From contig NC_080541.1 in NCBI RefSeq assembly GCF_028640845.1, positions 161,022,502 to 161,086,501 on the forward strand: DNA of 64,000 bases. The letters run 5' to 3'. Within the stretch, counting starts at the first letter, position 1. The number at the start of each line of letters is the position of its first letter. A program made the translations under genes and the position numbers. The stretch comes from Ahaetulla prasina. Lineage: Eukaryota; Chordata; Lepidosauria; Squamata; Colubridae. Shown here in pieces: positions 55,588-64,000 of the stretch. A model generated the notes under the pieces. That model was not told where the DNA came from and did no database searches. It worked only from the letters and a program-made list of their open reading frames with translations.

Positions 55588-56506
55588 AGGTAGGCGTCAA
55601 CTTAAGCCTCATTACTTCATAACTGAAGTTACAATGGAGGTGTGAAATGCTCCCAGTTCAGATCGGATCACGTGATCCAGTAGCGATGGCAGCGGGTGGT
55701 TCTGAGAACCGGTAGCAAAAATCCCTGCCCCTCCACCTATGCCCAGCTGAGCCGCGTGATCATCGGAGGTTTTTTTTTTTTTTTTAACTTTTAAAAGCAT
55801 TTTTTTCTTCGGCCAAAAAAAATGCTTTTAAAAGTAAAAAAAAAAAACTTCTGATGATGCTCAGCTGGGATCGTCAGAACTTTTTAAAAGCATTTTTTTT
55901 ACAATCTCTTTGGCCGAAGAGGTTGTAAAAATACTTTTAAAAGGTTCTGACGATTAGGCAACTCAGCTGGGATTGTCAGAGAAGCCTTTTAAAAGCATTT
56001 TTTTAAAACCTCTTTGGCCAAAGAGGTTGTAGAAAAAATGCTTTTAAAAGTAAAAAAAAAAAAAAGTTGGCCACGCCCACCCAGTCACATTACCACCCCC
56101 ACCAATCCACGCCCACAGAACCGGTAGTAAAATTTTTTACATTTCACCACTGACCCCACCTCCCCCAGAAGATGCTTCTGACCCAATTTCGAAATTATGA
56201 TAGCTGTAGTACCACACACGTTCACTTGATTGCATTTTGGGCTCTTGACAGCTACCTTCTCTTTACGCCATTTGCACTGTCCTGCAGTCACTTGACCCTG
56301 ATTTTCAAAGCATTTTGCTGGCTTCTAGCATTTACTTCCATTTTACAGCAAAAATGCCCATTGCGGAAAATTAAGCCCGCTAGCAATCACTGCAAAAAAT
56401 GTTGTATAATCGGGTTTGGTCACATGGTGACCTTTGGTGACCTTTTAACAACCACAACAACTCATAACTGTAATTTTGGACTCAATTTGGTTGTAAGTCG
56501 AGGATT
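55588..56506. mobile_element. Tigger-like TIR element split by a hairpin-rich hAT-like insertion
   Basis: The left part (gtaggcgtcaacttaagcc...gaagttacaatgg) and right part (ggtcacatggtgacc...ttggttgtaagtcgaggatt) belong to the 17143-type family. The piece between, about 55678-56152, carries agaaccggtagcaaaaat on the left and agaaccggtagtaaaatt...tttcaccactg on the right, as in the CAGTGGTGGG hAT family. Confidence 0.5.
55760..56065. repeat. Three successive inverted repeats (hairpins)
   Basis: Each unit has arms made of cttttaaaagcattttttt and its complement, with the text ctctttggcc/ggccgaagagg at the centre of units two and three. A direct repeat (ctcagctgggatcgtcag / ctcagctgggattgtcag) separates them. 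Confidence 0.8.
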
Positions 56507-56853
56507 CATATCATCACTCAGTTGTACAGTTACTGGAGGCGACAGAAAAAGAGGTTGAAGATCAAAAGCAGCCTACGGGTGAACCAACCTTTGCTCAACA
56601 GTATTTTCTGTATTTCCAGTTCTAGTTATATCCATTCTGAGTCTTCTTGAGGAATGGGGAAAAAAATTACCTTATGCTGGAATTTTAGCACTCTTTTTCT
56701 CTCCCACTGGTGTATTGTCTGTGTTAGCAGGTGGCCATTTGAAAGTACCAAGTTTTTGGTAAATATCAATGATAATTTATTATCTTGAACCCAAGTTTTG
56801 CTAACTACTTTCTCTTTTGTTAGTGGTTGTAGTACTGAAATTGTCACTCTTCA

Positions 56854-56858
<5 letters not shown>

Positions 56859-56887
<29 letters not shown>

Positions 56888-56905
56888 TGTGTGTGTGTGT
56901 GTGTA
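56859..56905. repeat. (GT)n microsatellite
   Basis: About twenty-three GT units with one GA interruption. Confidence 0.95.
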
Positions 56906-57254
56906 TCTGTCAAATAAGCAATCCATTATTTATAACTAGCAAAATAGATTATCTTTAAATGTAAAATACATTTTAAATATACTGAGCCGAATTACTGTTA
57001 CTATTGTCCACTAGAGGTCAGGCTTCTACCAGGCCTAAATATTTTGATACTTGCATAATTTGTCTACCTATGAAGTGTTCTATTTACTAAGGTTAAAAGC
57101 TAATCATTCATTTGAAGCAGGAATTTATATTGGGAGAGTGTTGAATTGAAGGGAGAAAGATAATAATTGTGTTGTATGACCTGTGCTTTTGTAATTTCAA
57201 GTCTTCACCAAAGGATACTGGAGAAAAATTAATTTCTGTGGGGAAAATGGCTAT

Positions 57255-57440
57255 TTAGGAAACTCAAGGCAATGCAGATGAGGCTAGTTTGCCTTCTGTG
57301 TTCACAACAACCCTGCGAAGAAGGTTAGGTTGAAAAATAATATCTAGGCCTGAATCATTCATTGAAGTATGAAGTCAGGTAGAACTGGAATCTAGGCATT
57401 CCTGGTTGCAATTAAACACTCTTATCATTAGATGAAACTG
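57255..57440 (-). mobile_element. Old MIR/CORE-like SINE fragment
   Basis: The text aaactcaaggcaatgcag...cacaacaaccctgcgaagaaggttagg parallels 58345-58590. It is diverged. Confidence 0.45.
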
Positions 57441-57770
57441 GTCCGCATCGTTTTCAGTAAGTGGTAAACATTAACATAAATATTAAAAATGCACATTAGG
57501 TTTGCTCATTTACTGCCAGCTGTCCGCAGCACACAATGCAGTGTGTTTCTGTATCCTTAAATGACTTATCTGGAAATGTCAGATATATAACTTAGCACAA
57601 CAGGAATCTGAAGACCAGCTCCGTGAGTGATCTGGGGCATTCATAAGCTCATTAATTACAAGAGCTTTTACAGGATAGACCTGTGTTTCTATCTTCCATT
57701 CATTTAACTTCCCTGTCTTTGAAGAGATTTGCTGTCTATTCAGTTTTCATTTCATTTAATATATGGTTAA

Positions 57771-58142
57771 CAGGTAGTCCTCCACTGAGCCCAGAATTTA
57801 TCTTGAGTGAGACAAGACAAAAGTGAGGCATTTGCTAAGTGAGTTTTGCCTCTTTTTGCCTCTTAAGTGAATCACCACAGTTGATAAATTGGTCGGACAG
57901 CTGTTAAGTGAATCTGGCTTCCCCATTGATGTTGCTTGTCAAAAGGTCACAAAAGGGGATCACATGGGACACAGCAACAGTCATAGGTATGAGTCAGCAG
58001 CGAAGCATCTGAATTTTGATCACATGATCATGGGATACTGCAAAGTTCTTAAGTGTGAAAAATGGTCATAAGTCACTTTTATCAGTGCCATTGTAACTTT
58101 GAACAGTCACTAAATGAACAGTTGTAAGTTGAGGACTACCTG
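57771..58142. mobile_element. TA-flanked TIR element (Tigger-like), well preserved
   Basis: The left end caggtagtcctccactgag and right end gttgaggactacctg followed by TA enclose 372 bp of the 17143-type family. No coding capacity. Confidence 0.8.
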
Positions 58143-58344
58143 TATTAATTTGATGCATTTAGTTTAAAAAATGGAAACCAATGCAAACGAAAAAGAACGG
58201 AAGGAAAACAGGGGAGGGGGTTAGTTTTCCAAGATAAAACATACACTGTGGACCTTGTGTAGCCCCTTTTTTTATTTGCTTTCCCAAGAGCTTCCTGACT
58301 TCCAGCTCATTAAATTTAGTATCAAACTGCTATTGCATATTTTA

Positions 58345-58590
58345 CAATGTATTATTTATTTATTCGGTTTTTATCCTGCCTTTATTAGTTTGTAAGAAAC
58401 TCAAGGCAATGAAGATACATAATACTCCTTCCTCCTATTTTCCCTGCAACAACAACCCTGTGAGGTGGGCTGAGCTGAGAGAAAATGACTGGCCCAAAGT
58501 CACCCAGCCAGCTTTCTAGGCCCTGGTGGGACTAGAACTCACAGTTTCCTGGATTCTAGGCCTGAGCCTAAGCAACTACATCAGCAAAAT
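58345..58590 (-). mobile_element. MIR/CORE-like SINE
   Basis: On the minus strand: a decayed tRNA-like head (agttgcttaggctcagg), gttctagtcccacc, the core gctgggtgactttgggccag, cacctcacagggttgttg, and a tail ggcaggataaaaaccg followed by (AATA)n. The assignment is by pattern. Confidence 0.6.
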
Positions 58591-58739
58591 TAATAAATTA
58601 CAGGATTAACAAAAACAGAAATTCAAAACATAAAGGTCCCATTTTTCCCCTTGGAAGCTGTTCCAGTTGTCTCACAGCCTCAATACACACTCACACGCCG
58701 AAAAAAGGGAAGGAATCCTTTCCTGTCTGCCAAAACACT

Positions 58740-59040
58740 GCCAACTTTAATGTAAAGTATTGCAATAATTATTGTAATAATAATAATTATTATTTACTTT
58801 ATTCATTAAACATAAAACTCAGTCAATTGAACATTCAAAAATGCATCACAAATGCCATTGGCTGGTGCTAACGGTTGATACAGGTTGCTGCCAGCATCCT
58901 AGGTATCAAGCAAGCACCTTCTTAAAATGTACGATGTTCCAAGTAATGCATTTTTTTGCAGTTCCGCTGGTGTTATTGCAGGAAGCTGCAATTTTTTGAT
59001 GTATCTTATAAAATTCTTGGACATGGTACTACTTTCTGTC
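58740..59040 (-). mobile_element. Possible R4/Dong-like LINE C-terminus
   Basis: The minus strand reads MSKNFIRYIKKLQLPAIT then PAELQKNALLGTSYILRRCL and a stop, followed by a short UTR and (ATT)n. The pattern QK-ALLGT-ILRR is one I associate with the end of R4-type ORFs. This is tentative. Confidence 0.4.
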
Positions 59041-59529
59041 AGGGAAGGGGGAAGCCAGTTCCTTATTCAGATGACAAAAGGGAGCAGGTTATTGTTCCTC
59101 TTGCTTGATGCTTATCCTCGGAAGTGATGCTCGCAGCTTTCTAGCTGCTCTTGGTCCCTGGACGAATAACAAAAACAAGAAGGTGGTCAGATTTATATTT
59201 GACACTAAACCATCACACAGTTTCTTTGCTTTTGACTTAGCATGACCTGTGAATCAAGCAACTATGGTATGTTCATATTTTAACTGGGTTAGTATCGCTT
59301 ATTCCACAAATCATGATTTAAGCAAGCCAGAGTTTAATGCAGTACATGAACCTAGCCTATATTTACCTTCTGATCTATTATCAGTTTGTGAGTGAGTACT
59401 CTGTGGGATCAATACAGAATTATTTGTATTATTTCCTGTTCAAATTCTTGAATAGAATTTCAAGACTCCTAGTCTCACCATCCCCTTCATGGATTACTGC
59501 CTTGTCATGGCGAAGATTTTTTCTCCATA

Positions 59530-60175
59530 GGAACCTGGAATGTAAGATCCGTGAATCAAGGTAAACTGGACATGGTCAAACAAGAGATGACAAGACTGAA
59601 CATCGACATCTTAGGAATCAGTGAACTAAAATGGACAGGAATGGGTGAATTTAATTCAGATGGCCATCAGGTATACTACTGCGGGCAAGAATCCCTCAGA
59701 AGAAATGGAGTAGCCTTCATAATCAATGAAAGAGTACGAAAAGCAATACTGGGATACAATCCCCAAAATAACAGAATGATCTCAGTTCGAATTGAAGGCA
59801 AACCATGCAATATCACTGTAGTCCAAGTCTGTGCCCCAACGACTGGTGCTGAAGAGGATGAAATTGACCAGTTCTATGAAGCCCTACAGCACCTTATAGA
59901 ATTAACACCAAAAAATGATGTCCTTATCATCATGGGGGATTGGAATGGTAAACTAGGAAGCCAAAAGATAACTAGAATAAGCCTTGGAGTACAAAATGAA
60001 GCAGGGCACAGGCTGATAGAATTCTGTCAAGATAATACAATGGTCATAGCAAACACTCTTTTCCAACAACTCAAGAGACAACTCTACACATGGACATCAC
60101 CAGACGGTCAACACAGAAATCAGATTGACTATGTGCTCTGCAGCCAAAGATAGAGAAGCTCTATACAGTCAGTAA
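59530..60175 (+). pseudogene. BovB endonuclease domain
   Basis: The frame from GTWNVRSVNQG shows the exonuclease-endonuclease-phosphatase fold: LGISELKWTGMGEF, YYCGQESLRRNGVAF, VCAPTTGAEEDE, the catalytic-type IMGDWNGKLGSQ, and TWTSPDGQHRNQIDYVLCSQR. It ends in TAG at 60151-60153, where the family normally continues with Trp, so it is a nonsense change. The few remaining codons then run into the SINE insertion. In an active element this domain nicks the target DNA. The lost continuation (ADCGSDHEL) is found after the SINE, at about 60260. Confidence 0.88.
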
Positions 60176-60181
60176 AAACAA

Positions 60182-60259
60182 AATATTGCCTTACACACTG
60201 TAAGCCACCCTGAGTCTTCGGAGAAGGGCGGGATATAAATGTAAATTAAAAAAAAAAAT
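60182..60259 (+). mobile_element. 5'-truncated SINE with L2-type tail inserted in BovB
   Basis: The text cactgtaagccaccctgagtc, the hairpin ttcggagaagggcggg, atataaatgtaaatt and a poly(A) run match the tail of the SINE at 37665-37918. BovB coding sequence resumes right after the A run with gagctgactgtggctcag. Confidence 0.85.
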
Positions 60260-61968
60260 CAGGAGCTGACTGTGGCTCAGATCATGAGCTTCTTGCAAAA
60301 TTTAGGCTTGAAGAAAGTAGGGAAAAGCCCGAGGCCACTAAGGTATGAACTAAATCATATCCCTGATGAATATACAGCAGAGGTGACAAATATATTTAAG
60401 GAATTAGATCTGATAGACAGAGTGCATGAAGAACTATGGATGGAGGTTCGCAACATTGTACAAGAGGTAGCAACTAAAACCATCCCAAAGAAAAAGAAAG
60501 GCAAGAAAGCAAAATGGCTGTCTGAGGAAGCTTTGCAAATAGCTGAGAAAAGAAGGGAAGCGAAAGGCAAGGGAGAAAGAGAAAGATACACCCAGTTGAA
60601 TGCAGAATTCCAGAGAATAGCTAGAAGAGATAAGAATACATTCTTAAATGAACAGTGCAAAGAAATAGAAGAAAACAATAGAATAAGGAGGACCAGAGAT
60701 CTCTTCAAGAAAATTGGAGATATGAAGGGAACCTTTCATGCAAAGATGGGCATGATAAAGGACCAAAGTGGCAGGGATCTAACAGAGGCAGAAGAGATTA
60801 AGAAGAGGTGGCAAAATTACAAGAAGAACTATACAAGAAGGAACTTAACATCCCTGATAACCACAATGGGGTAGTCACTGACCTTGAGCCAGACATCCTA
60901 GAATGTGAAGTCAAATGGGTCTTAGGAAATCTGAGCAACAACAAAGCTAGTGGAGGAGACAGTATTCCAGATGAGCTATTCAAAATCTTAAAAGACGATG
61001 TAGTAAAAGTACTACACTCAATTTGTCAGCAAATTTGGAAAACTCAGCAGTGGCCACAGGATTGGAAAAGGTCAGTTTACATTCCAATTCCAAAGAAAAG
61101 CAATGCCAAAGAATATTCAAACTGTCGGACCATTGCACTCATTTCACATGCTAGTAAGGTTATGCTTAAAATCCTACAAGCTAGGCTCCAGCAGTATGTG
61201 GATCAAGAACTACCAGAAGTACAGGCAGGATTTCAAAGAGGCAGAGGAACTAGAGATTAAATTGCCAATATATACTGGATCATGGAGAAAGCTAGGGAGT
61301 TCCAGAAAAACATCTGCTTCATTGACTATGCTAAAGCCTTTGATTGTGTGGATCACAACAAATTGTGGCAAGTTCTTAAAGAGATGGGTATACCAGACCA
61401 TTTTATTTGTCTCTTGAGAAAACTGTATGTGGGTCAAGAAGCAACAGTGAGAACTGGACACGGAACCACTGATTGGTTCAAAATTGGGAAAAGAGTCCAG
61501 CAAGGCTGTATACTGTCGCCCTGCCTATTTAACTTATATGCAGAGCACATCATGAGAAAGACGGGGCTGGATGAATCAAAAGTTGGAATTAAGATTGCCG
61601 GGAGAAATATCAACAACCTCAGATATGCAGATGATACCACTCTAATGGCAGAAAGTGAAGAGGAACTAAAAAGTCTCTTGATGTGGGTGAAGGAGGAGAG
61701 TGCAAAAGTTGGCTTGAAACTCAACATTAAGAAAACTAAGAATATGGCATCTGGCCCTCTCAATTCCTGGCAGATAGATGGGGAAGAAATGGAGGTAGTG
61801 ACAGATTTTATTTTCCTGGGCTTCAAGATCACCGCAGATGGGGACTGCAGCCAAGAAATTAAAAGACGCTTGCTCCTGGGGAGGAAAGCTATGGCAAATC
61901 TAGACAGTGTATTAAAAAGCAGAGACATCACCCTGCCAACAAAAGTGTGTATAGTCAAGGCTATGGTT
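60260..61968 (+). pseudogene. BovB reverse transcriptase, frameshifted
   Basis: It begins with the distal endonuclease codons (ADCGSDHEL) and the linker (KKVGKSPRPLRYELNHIPDEY), then a lysine-rich region. A frame change follows near 60820, where KKRWQ-Y passes to EELYKKELNIPDNH in another frame. After it come SNNKASGGDSIPDELF, DWKRSVYIPIPKK, ISHASKVMLKILQARLQQYV and a TAA at 61258-61260 (replacing a Gln codon). Then come FIDYAKAFDCVDH, QQGCILSPCLFNLYAE and the catalytic YADD at 61624-61635. The coding frame is interrupted at 61969 by another retroposon. At least three lesions make it non-functional. Confidence 0.88.
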
Positions 61969-62154
61969 CCCAAAGTCCCCAAATCTTCAACCAGAAACTG
62001 TTTACTATTGACCTCACCCCTTTCCTAAGAGGTCTATAAGGGGCGTGCATAAGAGCACAAACGTGCCTACCATTCCTGTCTTACTGTTGCTTCATGCTTA
62101 TGCTTAGGAATGATATTGTGACAAATAAATAAAATAAAAAATAAAAATAAATAA
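61969..62154 (+). mobile_element. Unassigned non-LTR 3' end inserted in BovB
   Basis: The motif atggtt is at 61963-61968 and again at 62155-62160, flanking text cctaagaggtctataagggg...cgtgcctaccattcc...gacaaataaataaa, so it is a retroposed fragment with an (AATA)n tail. I do not know the parent family. Confidence 0.75.
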
Positions 62155-62159
62155 ATGGT

Positions 62160-62590
62160 TTTCCCAGTATGGCTGTGAAAGTTGGACCATAAGAAAGACT
62201 GAGCGCCAAAGAATTGAGGCCTTTGAACTCTGGTGCTGGAGAAGACTCCTGCGAGTCCCTTGGACTGCAAGGCAAACAAACAAGTCAGTCCTAGAGGAGA
62301 TGAACCCTGATTGCTCTTGAGAAGGCCAGATCTTGAAGATGAAACTGAAATACTTTGGCCACCTAATGAGAAGGAAGGACTCACTGGAGAAGAGCCTAAT
62401 GCTGGGAATGATTGAAGGCAAAAGAAGAATGGGACGACAGAGAATGAGGTGGCTGGATGGAGTCACTGAAGCAGTAGGCATGAGCTTGAATGGACTCCAG
62501 AGGATGGTAGAGGATAGGAAGGCCTGGAGGAACGTTGTCCATGGGGTCACGATGGGTCGGACACAACTTTGCAACTAACAACAACAACAA
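62160..62590 (+). pseudogene. BovB C-terminal region and 3' end
   Basis: It continues the BovB ORF: AFELWCWRRLLRVPWTA, a TGA in place of a conserved codon near 62318, then KMKLKYFGHLMRRKDSLEKS, RMRWLDGVTEAVGMSL and MVEDRKAWRNVVHGV. The 3' UTR is very short and ends in (AAC)n at about 62590, as in the copy at 33970. Confidence 0.85.
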
Positions 62591-62599
62591 ACCAGAAAA

Positions 62600-63245
62600 T
62601 CCGACAATATAATTGTGACACTTTTGTGTGCCTTTCAAGTCAAGGATTGTTCTATAAACACAGATAGCTTGTTCTGTGTCATAATTTCTTCAAATCCAGA
62701 TAACTTTCTATGATCTTTTTAACATATATGTTAGCATGGCTGCTTTTTCTACTTTTTTAACTACTTTTCTCTTGCGCCTCTGTAAATCCTGTCTTTACAG
62801 AGCTTTTGAGAACTGGTATAGAATATAACTGCACGTTCTGTCAGAAATGTGTTGCTATCTTCATCTCAAAGCTCAGAAGACGCAAATTATATCTTTGGAA
62901 TATTCGTTGTAGGAATGGATAAATTTTTGTGGCTTCACAGAGCTGCCATATAAAAAACACATAAAAACAAAAACGCCTCTGCTTGAGTTCTGTTGTTAAC
63001 TATAAGTCAAGGGAGTTTTACAAATGGTCTTAACAGGAAAAGTTATGTTCATCATTTTGGAATTAGAGAATTGGACAGCTGAAACAGCATAACTGTGCTT
63101 AAATAAATAATATACTACAATGTAGCTTACATTCCAATACTGAAAAAATCATAGCCACTATAGTATTTATATACCTGCTCCTCTCTTTAATGATAACATT
63201 TTAATGATAATGTTTTTTTAAAGGGGCCAGATAGAAGTGTTCATA
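62600..63245. other. Unique sequence, nothing recognised
   Basis: AT-rich DNA without supported features. Confidence 0.45.
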
Positions 63246-63247
63246 TA

Positions 63248-63583
63248 GGTAGTCCCTGACTTACGGCAGTTCATTTAGTGACCATTATGATGGCACTGAA
63301 AAAGGGACTTTTTCATTTTTCACACTAACACCGCTGCAGCATCCCTATGGTCACGTGATCAAAATTCAGATACTTGGCAACTGGCTCATATTTATGATGG
63401 CTGCAATGTCCTGGGTCATATGGTTACCTTTTGTGACCTTTTGACAAGCAAAATAAATGGGGAAGTCAGATTCACTTTACAACCATGTTACTAACTTAAC
63501 AACTGCAGGAATTCATTTAACAACTGTCTCACTTGGCAACAGACATGTTGGCCTCAATTGTGGTCGTAAGCCGAGGACTACTG
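63248..63583. mobile_element. TA-flanked TIR element (Tigger-like)
   Basis: The left end ggtagtccctgacttacggcag and right end gtaagccgaggactactg followed by TA belong to the 17143-type family. Confidence 0.75.
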
Positions 63584-63687
63584 TACTTGTAGGGAATATT
63601 TTAAGTGTTGGCTAATAACCAGAAAGTCAATATATTGTCATGTTGGATTGTAATATTTCTGATCTTATTGGAATTATATTTCTTATT

Positions 63688-63724
63688 AGTATTTAAACTA
63701 ATACTAGTATTTAAACTAATACTA
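63688..63724. repeat. Two 18-bp tandem units, AT-rich
   Basis: The unit agtatttaaactaatact occurs twice in a row just before the reverse-transcriptase fragment. The unit is partly self-complementary. Confidence 0.75.
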
Positions 63725-63726
63725 GT

Positions 63727-64000
63727 GTGCTCTCCCCACTTCTCTTCTCTCTGTATACCAATGACTGCATCTCCAATGATCCATTTGTTAAGCTACTGAA
63801 GTTCGCAGATGACACAACAGTGATTGGTCTCATTCGAGACAATGACGAATCCGCATATAGACAAGAGGTCGAACGACTAGCCTTGTGGTGCAACCAAAAC
63901 AATCTGGAACTGAACACACTCAAAACCGTAGAAATGGTGGTAGATTTTAGGAAAAACCCTTCCATACTTCCACCTCTCACAATACTTGACAACACAGTAT
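63727..64000 (+). mobile_element. CR1/L3-Rex1-like LINE reverse transcriptase, runs off the window
   Basis: One frame stays open from 63727 to the end: VLSPLLFSLYTNDCISNDP, the catalytic-site motif FADDTTVIGLI, YRQEVERLALWCNQNNLEL, NTLKTVEMVVDFRKNP, LPPLTI. This is the palm region of a non-LTR reverse transcriptase. It is probably from the same family as the C-terminal piece at 24593-25240 (linking them is inference). The start at 63727 is abrupt, so the copy is 5'-truncated. Without a start codon or stop it is a fragment whose remainder lies beyond the window. Confidence 0.8.

Larger units (their letters stand above)
59471..62590 (+). mobile_element. BovB (RTE-clade) LINE, broken, with two later insertions
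   Basis: The order is a remnant of 5' sequence (59471-59529, with a probable deletion), endonuclease (59530-60153), a SINE tail insertion (60182-60259), reverse transcriptase (60260-61968), a second retroposon insertion (61969-62154), the C-terminal coding region, and a tail ending gggtcggacacaac...(AAC)n. BovB is known for patchy, horizontally transferred distribution across reptiles and ruminants. This copy is inactive. Confidence 0.92.

Overview
This is nuclear DNA from a vertebrate, almost certainly a squamate reptile and probably a snake. The evidence is exon-intron structure, CpG-island promoters, and a dense mix of L2, CR1/L3, BovB (RTE) and L1 retrotransposons, tRNA-derived SINEs and many short hAT and TA-flanked DNA transposons. 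Non-LTR 3' ends seeding (ATTCT)n/(AATAG)n pentamers and a BovB copy fit snakes best, but the species call is inference.

Genes. The left end (324-5100, + strand) holds the last three coding exons of WLS (Wntless/GPR177, the Wnt cargo receptor) with its 3' UTR and poly(A) signal. At 26304-26900 (+) is an intact single-coding-exon DIRAS-family small GTPase. Its sequence and its position next to WLS identify it as DIRAS3; it has a CpG-island promoter at 23.2-24.2 kb and an upstream non-coding exon. A second CpG island at 40.1-41.1 kb (+) is probably the promoter and first non-coding exon of the next gene, expected by synteny to be GNG12; no GNG12 coding exon is seen. This keeps the mammalian order WLS-DIRAS3-GNG12, all on one strand. 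A minus-strand stretch at 15539-15743 looks like an internal exon of an unrecognised small membrane protein.

Most notable structure. The penultimate WLS exon is present twice (785-938 and 2787-2940) in a tandem duplication with a 9-bp microhomology junction. The junction fuses the start of the last exon to intron sequence, creating a potential alternative terminal exon. Splicing both exon copies together would break the frame.

Repeats by region. 1.0-4.0 kb: LTR-like and L3-type sequence inside the WLS duplication. 5.8-7.5 kb: hAT elements, one inserted in a CR1 3' end. 7.7-11.9 kb: a nearly full-length L2-like LINE with two visible lesions. 16.0-16.7 kb: a solo LTR with 5-bp target duplication. 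17-23 kb: TIR elements, one carrying a broken coiled-coil coding fragment. 24.6-25.2 kb: L3-type LINE. 31-34 kb: hAT elements and a BovB end. 35.6-36.1 kb: L1 with an 18-bp target duplication. 37.6-39.9 kb: SINE and CR1. 45-58 kb: hAT and TA-flanked elements, old SINEs and hairpin-rich elements. 59.4-62.6 kb: a broken BovB carrying two later retroposon insertions. 63.7-64 kb: a non-LTR reverse transcriptase running off the window. The remaining stretches look like ordinary intron or intergenic DNA.
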